Source: Alphaproteobacteria bacterium (GTDB taxonomy: Bacteria; Pseudomonadota; Alphaproteobacteria; UBA2966). From it: DNA of 64,000 nt. The stretch's first letter is position 1. Each line of letters opens with the position of its first letter. The stretch is taken from positions 1-64,000 of the forward strand of contig JABIFY010000020.1 in the NCBI GenBank assembly GCA_018650465.1. Direction: 5' to 3'. A program made the translations under genes and the position numbers. The notes under the pieces were generated by a model. It was not told the DNA's origin. It ran no database searches and was given only the letters and a program-made list of their open reading frames with translations. Below are positions 47,316 to 56,602 of this stretch, in pieces.

Positions 47316-49250
47316 ATGGTCAAAAAGACTGAAGCCGATCAGGACGAGCCTGACAGTCCCGGAAAAGGCAGGCATTTTACCCGTTTCCTCGCTTATTGGG
47401 GCGCCGTTGGCCTGATCTGGTTGATAATTGGTGTTTTTGGCATGATTGGCTGGTACGCCATGGAATTGCCGGATGTGCAGTCGCCGGAATATAATGCTGC
47501 CAGTTCAGGGCCATCGATCAAGTTGCTTTATGCCAATGGCAAACCCCTGGCGACGCGGGGCGGGATGCGAGGCAATTCGCTTACTTACCCCGAATTACCC
47601 AAAAGCCTTGTAGAGGCCGTTGTCGCAACTGAAGACCGGCGATTCTTTGACCATGTGGGTATTGATTTAGTCGGGCTGGCCCGCGCGGCAGCGGTTAACC
47701 TGATGGCTTTGCGCGTTGTTCAGGGTGGCAGTACTATCTCTCAGCAGTTGGCCAAAAATGCATTTTTGACACCTGAACGCAGTTTTCGCCGAAAACTGCT
47801 GGAAGTGATGATGGCTTTTTGGCTGGAAGCCAAATATAAAAAGCCCGAAATCCTCTCCATGTATCTCAACCGGGTCTATTTGGGGGCGGGGACCTATGGT
47901 GTCGATGCGGCAGCCCGTCGTTACTTCAATAAAGCCGCAGCGGATCTGTCGCTGGAACAGTCCGCGATCATCGCCGGGCTTCTGAAGGCGCCTACCAGGT
48001 ATGCCCCGTCTCATAATCCGAAGGCCGCGCGTAAACGTGCCAATGTAGTGATCGACAATATGCTGGCCGCCGGATTCCTCACCTCTGCCCAGGCTGGAAA
48101 AGCCAAGTCCAGACTGGCAAAAGTAATTGCCCGTGTGCCGTCCGCCAGAAGTTCGGGCGGTGGGGGCAGCGGCGGGCGCTATTTTGCGGACTGGATCCAT
48201 GAACAATTAGCCGACTATGTCAGTCAATCCGGTCGCAGTTTAATCGTGCAGACGACGCTGGATGCGAAACTGCAAAAGGCTGCCGAACGTGCTGTGCAAA
48301 GAGGCCTCGATGGGGAAGGCCGGAGGGTTTCGGCCGGCGAGGCCGCCTTGGTTGCCATGACCGATGATGGTGCGTTGCGCGCCATGGTTGGTGGGCGGTC
48401 CTACGGCAAAAGCCAGTTTAATCGGGCGACCTCAGCCCATCGCCAGGCTGGTTCAACCTTTAAACTGTTTGTCTATCTGGCTGGGCTGGAACACGGCTTT
48501 GGACCCGAAACCGTTTTCAGTGATCGGCCTGTGACCGTTGGCAAATGGCAGCCCCGGAATTTTTCCGCTTATAAGGGCCGCGTCAGTATGCGCGACGGTC
48601 TCGCTAAATCCCTGAATTCGGTTGCCGTGCAAATTTCGGAAAAAGTTGGTCGGAAGAATGTTATTTCTGCCGCGATGCGACTTGGTATGTCGGCAAATAT
48701 GAAACCGCATCCCTCCATTGCCCTTGGCGTTGCCACGGTAACGCCGCTGGAAATTACCAGCGCCTATGCCACGGTAGCGGCGGGCGGTATTGGCAACTGG
48801 GCCTGGGGCATACAACAGGTACGTGATTCATCGGGCGAAATTCTGTACCAGCGCAGTGGCGCCGGGCCTGGGCAAGTGATTGCACCTGAACTCGCTGGTG
48901 CACTGAACGATATGCTTACCGCCACCATCAAGACCGGCACAGGCAGGGCCGCCCGGCTGGACCGCCCGGCAGCGGGCAAAACTGGCACCAGTCAGGATCA
49001 TCGCGATGCCTGGTTTGTCGGCTACACCTCTGATCTGGTGGCGGGTGTCTGGGTTGGCAACGACAATGGGGCCAGGATGAAAAAAGTCACCGGCGGCGGC
49101 CTGCCCGCCCGCGTCTGGAAAGAATTCATGCTGGCCGCCCACCGTGGCCGCCCCATCACACCACTCACCGTTTCAAAATCGCCTGCGATGCAGCCTGAAA
49201 AATCAAAAGTCTGGCAAGACCCCTACAAAACCGAAAAGTTTGACCGTTAG
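47316..49250 (+). CDS. Penicillin-binding protein 1 (bifunctional transglycosylase/transpeptidase)
   Basis: A 644-residue class A PBP that polymerises and cross-links peptidoglycan in the periplasm. After a cytoplasmic tail, one membrane segment spans about 30-52. The glycosyltransferase domain has VATEDRRFFDHVGID and GGSTISQQLAKN. The transpeptidase domain has SxxK in GSTFKLF, SxN in KSLNSVAVQ and KTG in AAGKTGTSQDHRDAWFVGYT. No C-terminal OB or PASTA extension is seen, so it is the compact PbpC/PBP1b-like form common in alphaproteobacteria. Its promoter lies in the large AT-rich gap. Confidence 0.94.
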   Translation: MVKKTEADQDEPDSPGKGRHFTRFLAYWGAVGLIWLIIGVFGMIGWYAMELPDVQSPEYNAASSGPSIKLLYANGKPLATRGGMRGNSLTYPELPKSLVEAVVATEDRRFFDHVGIDLVGLARAAAVNLMALRVVQGGSTISQQLAKNAFLTPERSFRRKLLEVMMAFWLEAKYKKPEILSMYLNRVYLGAGTYGVDAAARRYFNKAAADLSLEQSAIIAGLLKAPTRYAPSHNPKAARKRANVVIDNMLAAGFLTSAQAGKAKSRLAKVIARVPSARSSGGGGSGGRYFADWIHEQLADYVSQSGRSLIVQTTLDAKLQKAAERAVQRGLDGEGRRVSAGEAALVAMTDDGALRAMVGGRSYGKSQFNRATSAHRQAGSTFKLFVYLAGLEHGFGPETVFSDRPVTVGKWQPRNFSAYKGRVSMRDGLAKSLNSVAVQISEKVGRKNVISAAMRLGMSANMKPHPSIALGVATVTPLEITSAYATVAAGGIGNWAWGIQQVRDSSGEILYQRSGAGPGQVIAPELAGALNDMLTATIKTGTGRAARLDRPAAGKTGTSQDHRDAWFVGYTSDLVAGVWVGNDNGARMKKVTGGGLPARVWKEFMLAAHRGRPITPLTVSKSPAMQPEKSKVWQDPYKTEKFDR

Positions 49251-49257
49251 AAGGGCT

Positions 49258-49986
49258 TCAACTCTCAATCGCCGACGTGGCACCGAAGCGGTGCAGGCCG
49301 GAGCCGTGGAGGCGGAGCCAGGCTTTGGGGGTATCGGAGTCGGGGATCATTTGCTCGACCAGTCTCCAGAATTTGGCGCTGTGGTTCATTTGCCTCAGAT
49401 GCGCGACCTCGTGGGCGACGACGTAGTGGAGGACATTTTCCGGGGCCATGATCAGGCGCCAGGAAAATGACAAGCCGCCATCAACCGAACAGCTGCCCCA
49501 GCGACTGCGGGGGTCGCGCAGGGTGATGGCTTTTATGCTGACGTCCAGGTTCTTGGCCATGGCCTGGCCGCGGTCGGTGATTTCTTGCCGGGCTTGGGCT
49601 TTCAGCCAGTCGTGTACGCGCCGGGTCATGTGGCGGGGATCGCCGGTGACGCATAGATTATCGCCTTCGCGCCAGACCGGACCAAACACGGATCGCCGAC
49701 GGCCCATATGCCGGATTATCAAGGGCACGCCAAAATGTGGGACTTCTGCGCCTTCAACAAAGGGGATTGGTTTTGGCAGGGCCAACAGATGTTCCCACAG
49801 CCAGTCACCTTTGGAACGGGCAAATTTCAGGCCACTGTTTTTGGAAACGCCTTTAGGCAAAACAAGTTCGGCACCGCCAATTCTTGGGTCGACCCGCAGG
49901 CCAATAGACTGCGCCCGGGCGCTGACGCGGATATTCAGGGAAATCTCTCCCTTGTCCGTTTTCAGCAGTGCTATTTCTCGACCCAT
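49258..49986 (-). CDS. M48/SprT-like metalloprotein (YgjP family, DUF45)
   Basis: A 242-residue protein with the family's SARAQSIGLRVDPR N-terminal region, the invariant RWGSCS near residue 165, and the zinc motif HEVAHLRQMNHSAKFW. DUF45 proteins are predicted zinc-dependent peptidases; cellular roles are unclear. The gene converges with PBP1, with 7 bp between stops. Confidence 0.9.
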   Translation of the reverse strand: MGREIALLKTDKGEISLNIRVSARAQSIGLRVDPRIGGAELVLPKGVSKNSGLKFARSKGDWLWEHLLALPKPIPFVEGAEVPHFGVPLIIRHMGRRRSVFGPVWREGDNLCVTGDPRHMTRRVHDWLKAQARQEITDRGQAMAKNLDVSIKAITLRDPRSRWGSCSVDGGLSFSWRLIMAPENVLHYVVAHEVAHLRQMNHSAKFWRLVEQMIPDSDTPKAWLRLHGSGLHRFGATSAIES

Positions 49987-50015
49987 ATGGTTCCGGTTCC
50001 GGGTGGTCTACCAAA

Positions 50016-50459
50016 CTATTCTGGCCAGCTCACAATGTAGTCTTCAAGGTCATCAGCCTCACGCTCTGATATAACCCGACCCGCTACTGAAATACCAGCT
50101 TTTCGTACACTGTCAGCATCGCCTGAGACAAGGGGATGCCAGTCGGCCAACGTGCCGCCTTCAGACAAAACCCGATAGGCGCATGTTGATGGTAACCAGC
50201 GTAATTCTTCCACGCGCTTTGGCGTCAGGACAACACAGTCGGGCACAAACCGCGTGCGGTCTTCATAATCACTACAGCGACAGGTTTTCAGGTCCAGCAG
50301 ACGACAGGACACATTGGTATAGGCGATATCGCCCGTGTCCATATCTTCCAGCTTGTTCAGACAACAGCGGGCGCAGCCATCACACAGGCTTTCCCATTCT
50401 GCCGTCGACATTTGATCAAGCTTTTTGACCTGCCAAAAAGGCTTGTCGGCCTTCTTCAT
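50016..50459 (-). CDS. YcgN/YkgJ-family cysteine cluster protein
   Basis: About 147 residues starting at ATG 50459 ([18 protein letters not shown]), the normal N terminus. The longer frame to 50666 runs inside phaZ. The UPF0260/YcgN signature [18 protein letters not shown] continues with [23 protein letters not shown] and STCAYRVL, giving many conserved cysteines suggestive of metal or Fe-S binding. It starts 10 bp after the phaZ stop, in one transcript with it. Function is not established. Confidence 0.88.
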   Translation of the reverse strand: MKKADKPFWQVKKLDQMSTAEWESLCDGCARCCLNKLEDMDTGDIAYTNVSCRLLDLKTCRCSDYEDRTRFVPDCVVLTPKRVEELRWLPSTCAYRVLSEGGTLADWHPLVSGDADSVRKAGISVAGRVISEREADDLEDYIVSWPE

Positions 50460-50469
50460 AAGATTCGCG

Positions 50470-51705
50470 TCAGGTCGCCTGATTGTGTTTAAGAATAAAG
50501 GCACTGACCTTGGGCGAAATCTTTTCGCGCCAGCGCCGACCGTTAAACACACCATAGTGGCCGACACCCTTTTGCTCGTAATGGGCCCGTTTGGACTTGG
50601 ACACATTGAGGCAGATATCGTGGGTGGCTTTGGTCTGGCCAATGCCAGAGATATCGTCCAGCTCACCTTCCACGGTCATGATCGCTGTTTTGCGAATAGC
50701 GCTGGTATCAACCTTGCGGTCGCGCCACATCATGGTGCCACAAGGCAGGGCATGGTCCTGGAAAACCGTCTTGATGGTTTGCAGATAATATTCCGCCGGC
50801 ATATCCATGACGGACATATATTCGGCATAAAAGGCGCGGTGCTGGGCGGCTGAATCACCATCGCCATTGATCAGGTGATTATACATATTCACATGCGCGC
50901 CGATGTGGGTGTCCAGGTTCATGGTCATGAAACCGGAGAGCTGCAAAAAGCCCGGATAAACCTTGCGAAAGGCACCCTCATAGATCATGGGCACTTGGGT
51001 GATAACGTTGTTCTCGAACCACTCAAGCGGTTTGGTTGTGGCCAGATTATTGACCTCGGTCGGGTTGATCCGGGTATCAATGGGGCCGCCCATCAAGGTA
51101 ATGCTGGCAGGCGCGCAATCATCGTCATCTTCGTTCATGATGGCGGTTGCAGCCAGGACCGGCACCGAAGGCTGACAAACAGCCAGGATATGGGTGTTGG
51201 GTCCAAGGAATTTCAGGCAAGAGATGATCTCGTCGATATAATCATCCAAATCAAATGCGCCTTCCGCCAAGGGCACATCGCGGGCATCGCGCCAGTCCGT
51301 AATATAGACGTCATGGTTATGTACCATTTGCTGAACGGTGCCGCGCAGCAAAGTGGCAAAATGGCCAGACATGGGGGCAACGATCAACAATTTGGGATCG
51401 TTTCTACCTGCCGGTCCGGGACTGCGATGAAAACGCTTCAGGGAACAAAAGGCGTGATCCAGAACAGATTCTTCTGTGATCTTGTGTGTCTTGCCGTCGA
51501 TTTTTACATCCTTGATGAAAAAACCGGGGTGACCACGGCGCTTGGTCGTATCGGCAAAGATTTCACAAGCGGCAGCAATGGCTTTACCGCCTTGAGTATA
51601 GGACAGGGGATTAAAAGGTGTGCTGAGAAGTCGTTGATTTGCCGTTGCCATCATGCGTAAGGGGGCGAGGGCGGCGTGCTGCATTTCGTGAATGTTATAA
51701 AGCAA
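50470..51705 (-). CDS. phaZ: Intracellular poly(3-hydroxybutyrate) depolymerase
   Basis: An alpha/beta-hydrolase of about 411 residues of the alphaproteobacterial PHB depolymerase type. Its start resembles [20 protein letters not shown], and it has a PHB_depo_C-type C terminus ([19 protein letters not shown]...[21 protein letters not shown]). The nucleophile region is [14 protein letters not shown] with C in place of S, as in this family. I choose TTG 51705, with GGAGA six bases upstream, over GTG 51747, which has poor spacing. It mobilises stored PHB. A CTGC-N3-GCAG PhaR-type operator lies in its promoter. Confidence 0.9.
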   Translation of the reverse strand: MLYNIHEMQHAALAPLRMMATANQRLLSTPFNPLSYTQGGKAIAAACEIFADTTKRRGHPGFFIKDVKIDGKTHKITEESVLDHAFCSLKRFHRSPGPAGRNDPKLLIVAPMSGHFATLLRGTVQQMVHNHDVYITDWRDARDVPLAEGAFDLDDYIDEIISCLKFLGPNTHILAVCQPSVPVLAATAIMNEDDDDCAPASITLMGGPIDTRINPTEVNNLATTKPLEWFENNVITQVPMIYEGAFRKVYPGFLQLSGFMTMNLDTHIGAHVNMYNHLINGDGDSAAQHRAFYAEYMSVMDMPAEYYLQTIKTVFQDHALPCGTMMWRDRKVDTSAIRKTAIMTVEGELDDISGIGQTKATHDICLNVSKSKRAHYEQKGVGHYGVFNGRRWREKISPKVSAFILKHNQAT

Positions 51706-51823
51706 TGAGTTCTCCAGTTTCAGGATCGGGGGTGATCCGGTAAACACCTTACCAAGCGCCCCATTAATATGGGGCTAATGGGCCAATTATAACGCGTTGC
51801 ACAAAAATACCACCCCTGTTTTG

Positions 51824-51896
51824 CTGCATTGCGATAAATAGTTACAAAAATAACCCATGTTTTGCAGGATAATTACAAGAATTCGCTGCATTGCAG
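51824..51896. promoter_or_regulatory. PhaR-type operator sites upstream of phaZ
   Basis: CTGC-ATT-GCAG (51886-51896, extendable by one base each side) fits the PhaR consensus CTGC-N3/4-GCAG known from Paracoccus. A second, degenerate copy CTGC-ATT-GCGA starts at 51824. Both lie 120-190 bp upstream of the leftward phaZ start. PhaR senses PHB granules, so regulation of the depolymerase by polymer content is a reasonable inference. The gap 51706-51985 otherwise shows no gene. Confidence 0.6.
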
Positions 51897-51985
51897 CAAA
51901 TTTCTGAAATAATATTTGCAAATTGTATACGTCGCCAAGGTTCGACATGAGCCAACAAGGGCTATCAAGACCTCGCGGATCGGCC

Positions 51986-52606
51986 TTATTTTATGTCTTT
52001 GGCCAGTCTTTCTGCGATCTGTTCGGGCGTGGCGGTATGGCTGAAGTGCCCGACATAGCCGCCGTCCGGTCCCATCAAATAGGTCAACGAGGTGTGGTCC
52101 ATCAGATAGTCAGCCGACGAATCCGGGTCTTTGACCTTGGCATAATAAACGCGATAGGCCTTGCCCATGGCCGTGGTCTGGGCAACCGTGCCGACAAGCC
52201 CCTGAATGGCGGGGTGAAAGTTTGTCAGATATTCCCTCAGGATTTCCACCGTATCACGTTCCGGATCGACGGTGACAAACAATGGCACGATTTTGTCCGC
52301 ATCGCCGCCCTGCTCCTTGAAGATATCGATGGCACTGCCAATGATCTGCAGGCCTTGTGGGCAGACGTCCGGGCAAAAGGTGTAGCCGAAAAACACCATG
52401 AGATATTTCCCGGCGTAGGTGTCTTGTGTGACGGTCTTGCCGTTTTGATCCAGCATCTGGAAGGGGCCACCCACGAGGGCTTTGCCGACGCCAGAGCTAC
52501 TTTGGCCCACAGGTCGGTCATTGCCGCCCATAATCAGATAGCGCCCGGCAAGGCCAATGGCGCCTGCGGCAATCAGGACGATGACGATAATAAGTTGTTT
52601 GTTCAT
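51986..52606 (-). CDS. senC: SCO1/SenC family copper protein
   Basis: A 206-residue membrane-anchored thioredoxin-fold protein: an N-terminal hydrophobic helix (about 4-24), then the copper-binding CPDVC in FFGYTFCPDVCPQGLQ and the distal His in LMDHTSLTYLM. SCO proteins deliver copper to cytochrome oxidase CuA. SenC/PrrC is often encoded between regB and regA in phototrophic relatives; here it is about 2 kb from regB, separated by cobD and a phosphatase gene, which suggests an ancestral redox-control cluster. Confidence 0.92.
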   Translation of the reverse strand: MNKQLIIVIVLIAAGAIGLAGRYLIMGGNDRPVGQSSSGVGKALVGGPFQMLDQNGKTVTQDTYAGKYLMVFFGYTFCPDVCPQGLQIIGSAIDIFKEQGGDADKIVPLFVTVDPERDTVEILREYLTNFHPAIQGLVGTVAQTTAMGKAYRVYYAKVKDPDSSADYLMDHTSLTYLMGPDGGYVGHFSHTATPEQIAERLAKDIK

Positions 52607-52668
52607 AACCAGGGACTATACCCTCCAGAATCAGCCTGTACAGCCCCAAAGCTGCGGCAAATTGAACG

Positions 52669-52687
52669 CTTCTGACGTTGACAGAAG
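52669..52687. promoter_or_regulatory. Inverted repeat in the senC-cobD divergent gap
   Basis: CTTCTG and CAGAAG flank a 7-bp spacer, 52 bp before the cobD ATG. A cobalamin riboswitch is not recognisable in this 132-bp gap. Confidence 0.35.
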
Positions 52688-52738
52688 TGTCCTGTACCCT
52701 GCATTGACCTGCAGGTTTTCCCGGTTGATGCTGTTCTT

Positions 52739-53695
52739 ATGACCGCCTTGCAGTTTGATTATGAAACCTTGGCCTTCGGGCCTGATCTGGTTGGCCTGTG
52801 TTTGCTGGCTATGGCGCTTGATGTGCTGTTTGGCAGCGCACCGTCGTTGCGCCGTCTTTTACCGCATCCGGCCTTGATTATGGCAGCCCTGATTGGCGGT
52901 TTGGCCAACAGATTGAACCGTGCCGAACGCGGACCAACCGCCCGCCTGGTCCGGGGCCTGCTGGTTGAGTTGGTCGTGATCGGCGCGGCCTTCATCGCGG
53001 GGACAGCCGTTGGCTATCTGACAAATTTGGTTCCTTTCTTCTGGCTCGTTTCTCTGTTGCTCTTGGTTTCCCTGACAGTTTTGCGCGGGCCCTTTGATGA
53101 AGTCGGACGGGTTACCCGTGGTTATCTGGCTTCAGGCCTGGCGGGTACGCGCAAGGAAGCAGCTATGGTGATCGGACCAGCCTCGGCGAAAATGACTGAG
53201 GCACAAATCAACAGGGCCATGGCCGAACATCTGGCGGGCCGCTATGCGGACGGTCTGATCGGTGGAATTTTCTGGCTGCTGCTGCTGGGCTGGCCGGGGT
53301 TTTTTATCTGGCGAGCGATTAATATTGCCGGGCGCTTGCTGGATGATGACCGGTCCGACATGAGCCTGTTTGGTCTGATCGCCACACGGGTTAACGAAGC
53401 GGTCGGTCTGTTACCCGCCTTGTTGGCAGCTCTGCTGTTTGCCTTGGCGGCCATATTTGTGCCAGGTGCCAACCCGGCACGGGCCCTGTCAGCCATGTTC
53501 AACAAAAATATTTCTTCGGCAAGACACAGCGAACGGCTGGCTGTGGCCGCCGCCCTGGCAGCCCTGAAAAAGCAAGGCCAGGAAAAATTGATGACCGGGC
53601 CAGATGTCGTCCGGGCGCAATATCTTTATGCCGTAGCAAGCTTGCTGGCTTTCGCCCTTGTTATTGTCTGGGCAACATTACGTTACGCAATCTGA
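52739..53695 (+). CDS. cobD: Adenosylcobinamide-phosphate synthase CobD/CbiB
   Basis: A 318-residue inner-membrane protein with about five hydrophobic segments and the CobD/CbiB pattern: ALDVLFGSAP, HPALIMAALIG, AEHLAGRYADGLIGGIFW and INIAGRLLDDDRSDM. It attaches the aminopropanol side chain in cobalamin synthesis. No other corrin genes are in this window, but the convergent next gene is a histidine phosphatase that could be alpha-ribazole phosphatase (CobC). Its 3' end is part of a 20-bp tandem duplication. Confidence 0.88.
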   Translation: MTALQFDYETLAFGPDLVGLCLLAMALDVLFGSAPSLRRLLPHPALIMAALIGGLANRLNRAERGPTARLVRGLLVELVVIGAAFIAGTAVGYLTNLVPFFWLVSLLLLVSLTVLRGPFDEVGRVTRGYLASGLAGTRKEAAMVIGPASAKMTEAQINRAMAEHLAGRYADGLIGGIFWLLLLGWPGFFIWRAINIAGRLLDDDRSDMSLFGLIATRVNEAVGLLPALLAALLFALAAIFVPGANPARALSAMFNKNISSARHSERLAVAAALAALKKQGQEKLMTGPDVVRAQYLYAVASLLAFALVIVWATLRYAI

Positions 53696-53720
53696 CGGGA
53701 CGTTACGCGATTTGGCGAGA
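53681..53720. repeat. 20-bp tandem duplication spanning two convergent stop codons
   Basis: Unit 1 (53681-53700) holds the cobD stop and unit 2 (53701-53720) the end of the leftward phosphatase gene. They share 16 of 20 positions, starting CGTTACGC. The four differences are all transitions. Confidence 0.8.
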
Positions 53721-54383
53721 TGGGGGGGCCTTGTTACCTGCGCGCTTGTTCACGAAAGCCACGCGCCAGTCCCCACCGGCACCGGGGCCCTTGACGTGAT
53801 CAATGCGTGTTGTCGACAGGTTTTCTGTCTGAAAACCAAAAGCATGATCCGGTTTCAGGTTCAGAGCCAGAGCCAGGGCTGCCCGGATCACACCACCATG
53901 GGCAACGGCGACAATATTTCGTCCCTGATTGGCCGCGGTCAGACGCTTGATGACGAGTGAAACGCGCTCAATCATATCAACAAAACTTTCACCGCCTTCG
54001 GGCCGGAAATCGGCTGGGCAGTACCAGAACTTGTGCAAGGTGTTGTCACCAAAACGCGCACGCCAGTCGGCATCCTGGGCGGCATAGGTCATGTCCTGCC
54101 ACTCACCAAAATTTTGCTCCCCCAGACCCTCCTCAACAAGGCGTTCAGGGTGGGTCAAGCCGGCCTCGGCAATGGCGTCAGCCGTGACGTGGGTACGGGC
54201 CAGGTGGCTGGTGACCCAGAGCGCATCTTTCGGCAACTCTTTTGCAAGGCTCTCATAAGCCTCAACATCAGATGTATCGGCGGGAACATCCTGTGCGCCA
54301 TAAATGATGCCGTCATAACCAACAACGGGCGCATGGCGCACCCACCACCAGCTGGTAATATCTTCAGGCGGAGTCATTTGCAT
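53703..54383 (-). CDS. Histidine phosphatase (possible alpha-ribazole phosphatase)
   Basis: A protein of about 226 residues of the phosphoglycerate-mutase/acid-phosphatase superfamily: WWWVRHAPV (catalytic RH), TSHLARTHVTADAI, E-E-G-L-G-E-Q-N-F-G-E-W and AVAHGGVIRAALA (second catalytic His). ATG 54383 with AAGGA upstream gives a normal start; the frame extends to 54560 without family similarity. Convergence with cobD suggests CobC, the alpha-ribazole-5'-phosphate phosphatase of the same pathway. Other phosphatases of this fold cannot be excluded. Confidence 0.82.
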   Translation of the reverse strand: MQMTPPEDITSWWWVRHAPVVGYDGIIYGAQDVPADTSDVEAYESLAKELPKDALWVTSHLARTHVTADAIAEAGLTHPERLVEEGLGEQNFGEWQDMTYAAQDADWRARFGDNTLHKFWYCPADFRPEGGESFVDMIERVSLVIKRLTAANQGRNIVAVAHGGVIRAALALALNLKPDHAFGFQTENLSTTRIDHVKGPGAGGDWRVAFVNKRAGNKAPPSRQIA

Positions 54384-54589
54384 GGCGGATTGTCCTTGAG
54401 GCAAGCGAAGTAAATTATCTGGCAAGTCGAAGAGTGAAATATATACGCCGTGCCGGGGCTCTGGTGGAAGACACAATTGCAAATGAGACCAATTTTTTGC
54501 CGGTCCTTGATGATAAGTGCGTTGTAACCGCCGTGGACAAATATGTAGATACGGTGACACAAGGCCTCATTTAGGCTATTGCAGGCCAC

Positions 54590-54611
54590 TGCAGATCATA
54601 TGCAGATCATA
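54590..54611 (+). repeat. 11-bp tandem duplication before regB
   Basis: TGCAGATCATA occurs twice in succession (54590-54600, 54601-54611), 22 bp before the favoured regB start; the second copy creates an alternative upstream ATG. Confidence 0.8.
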
Positions 54612-54632
54612 ACCAAAAGTGGATTATCCACC

Positions 54633-55997
54633 ATGACCATGGATAGCGTTGAAACAAACACAGGCGACAATCAGGCCGACATGTTGATGCCTGGGTTCCG
54701 CTTGATGGGGCCGGATGGTATTCATCAGGTCGCGCGCGGCCGTGTCCGGTTGCTCATACTGGTTCTGATTCGCTGGTTTGCCCTGGTGGGTCAATTGCTG
54801 GCGATTCTGATCGTAAAATTTGCCATGGGGTTCGACCTGCCTTTGGGACTTGCCCTCTCGGCAGTTGGGGCCTCAGCGCTGTTGAACGTGGCAGTGTCTG
54901 TGCGACACACAAAATCAAAACGCCTCAGTAACCGGGAAGCAGCCGTATCACTGGCCTATGACATTGTGCAACTTGCGGCCCTGTTATTTCTTACAGGTGG
55001 TCTGGGCAATCCTTTTTCAATTCTGTTCCTGGTGCCAGTAACAATTTCGGCCACGGTCCTCAGCTTGCGATCGACATTGTGGCTGGGTCTGGTCGCTCTG
55101 GTCTGTATTTCTATTCTATCGGGATTTCACATGCCCTTGCCCTGGCGCGGCGTGGCACCACCCTTGCCACAGCTTTATGTGACGGGCATCTGGGCGGCCT
55201 TGGTCTTGGGTATGGGCTTTATATCGGTATATGCGTGGCGCATCGCGGAAGAAGCCCGTCGCATGGGCAACGCCCTTGCTGAAACCCAGCATGTTCTGGC
55301 CCGCGAACAAAAAATGTCCGCCCTTGGTGGCCTGGCGGCAGCGGCGGCTCATGAGCTGGGTACGCCTCTGGGCACCATCGCCCTGGTTGCCAAGGAAGTC
55401 GCGTCGCAATTGCCCGAGGGCAGTGAAATGGCAGAGGACATGGCACTGATTTCCTCTCAAACAGCGCGGTGTCGGGAAATTCTTGGCCAGTTGTCGCGTT
55501 CGCCTGAAGCTGAGGGACGTGGCGGGGAATTCAGCCGGGTTGGCCTGGCAACATTGATGGAGGAAGCGGCGGACAGTTACCGCAGCATAGATGTATCGAT
55601 CAGTGTTGATATAAAAGGTACGCCATGGACAGAATTTGTGCCGCGTCACCCCGAGGTTTTGCATGGCCTGGGCAATTTCATTGAAAATGCTGCCGATTTC
55701 GCCCATTCCCACGTCACAGTCGAAGGCATATGGGAAGCGGGTACCTTGAGCCTGCGTGTGGCAGATGATGGACCGGGCTATTCAGCCGGGATCTTGACCC
55801 GGTTGGGGGAGCCCTATGTGACCAGCAGAACGTTTGATGACGATGGCGGTGGTGGTATGGGGCTTGGGGTATTTATCGCCAAAACCCTGCTGGAAAGAAC
55901 AGGCGCCAATTTAAATTTCAGTAATCAACGTGGCGGTGGTGCTGAAGTTGTCATAACATGGCCAAAATCAGCTTTGGGGGGGAAAGAACGGCGATGA
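54633..55997 (+). CDS. regB: Redox-sensing histidine kinase RegB/PrrB
   Basis: A sensor kinase of about 454 residues with six transmembrane segments in the first ~210 residues. It carries the quinone-sensing loop GGLGNPF, the H-box AAAAAHELGTPLGTIAL, the conserved redox Cys in TARCREILGQLSR, N-box GNFIENAADFA, and G-boxes ADDGPGY and GGGGMGLGVFIAKTLLERTG. RegB tunes expression of respiratory, hydrogenase and other redox genes through RegA. Starts at 54600 or TTG 54579 are alternatives to ATG 54633. Its stop overlaps the regA start (ATGA). Confidence 0.94.
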   Translation: MTMDSVETNTGDNQADMLMPGFRLMGPDGIHQVARGRVRLLILVLIRWFALVGQLLAILIVKFAMGFDLPLGLALSAVGASALLNVAVSVRHTKSKRLSNREAAVSLAYDIVQLAALLFLTGGLGNPFSILFLVPVTISATVLSLRSTLWLGLVALVCISILSGFHMPLPWRGVAPPLPQLYVTGIWAALVLGMGFISVYAWRIAEEARRMGNALAETQHVLAREQKMSALGGLAAAAAHELGTPLGTIALVAKEVASQLPEGSEMAEDMALISSQTARCREILGQLSRSPEAEGRGGEFSRVGLATLMEEAADSYRSIDVSISVDIKGTPWTEFVPRHPEVLHGLGNFIENAADFAHSHVTVEGIWEAGTLSLRVADDGPGYSAGILTRLGEPYVTSRTFDDDGGGGMGLGVFIAKTLLERTGANLNFSNQRGGGAEVVITWPKSALGGKERR

Positions 55998-56587
55998 CAA
56001 GGGACGACAAACAGTCGGCGCCTGGTGACGAGGCTGGTGGTGAAGGACCTGCAGACATTATGGATAAATCACTTTTGATCGTCGACGATGACGAACCATT
56101 TCGCAATCGCCTGGTGCGCGCGATGGAACGTCGGGAATTCGTCGTGCGCTCCGCATCCGGTGTGGGCGAAGCCATTGAAATGGCGCGGGAGAATCCGCCG
56201 GCCTTTGCCGTCGTTGATCTGAAACTGCTGGATGGCAGTGGCCTGGATATCGTGCCGGAACTGCGCGAGCTGCGCGATGACATGCGGGTGGTTATTCTGA
56301 CGGGCTATGGCAACATCGCGACAGCCGTGGCGGCTGTTAAGTCAGGGGCAGTGGATTATCTGGCCAAACCGGCCGATGCGGATGAAATTGTGGCCGCCTT
56401 GATGGCAGCCCCGGATAGCCATCCGGCACCGCCAGAAAAACCCATGTCTGCCGACCGGGTACGCTGGGAACATATTCAGCGTGTCTTCGAGTTATGTGAT
56501 CGCAATGTTTCAGAAACGGCGCGCCGCCTGAACATGCATCGACGCACGCTGCAAAGAATTCTCGCCAAGCACTCCCCGAGGGAGTAA
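55994..56587 (+). CDS. regA: Redox response regulator RegA/PrrA
   Basis: A response regulator of about 197 residues with acidic pocket LIVDDDEPF, phosphoacceptor Asp in AVVDLKLLDGSGLD, Thr in VILTGYGNIATA and Lys in YLAKPADADEI. A proline-containing hinge (SHPAPPEKP) leads to the Fis-type helix-turn-helix VSETARRLNMHRRTLQRILAKHSPRE, nearly invariant in RegA proteins. An N-terminal extension of about 28 residues precedes the receiver domain. Overlap with regB implies coupled expression. Confidence 0.96.
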   Translation: MTRDDKQSAPGDEAGGEGPADIMDKSLLIVDDDEPFRNRLVRAMERREFVVRSASGVGEAIEMARENPPAFAVVDLKLLDGSGLDIVPELRELRDDMRVVILTGYGNIATAVAAVKSGAVDYLAKPADADEIVAALMAAPDSHPAPPEKPMSADRVRWEHIQRVFELCDRNVSETARRLNMHRRTLQRILAKHSPRE

Positions 56588-56602
56588 GGGCAAAAAACTA
56601 GA

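Noticed and set aside
52600-52738. Cobalamin riboswitch before cobD
   Set aside because: The gap is too short and lacks a recognisable B12 box; only a small inverted repeat is present.
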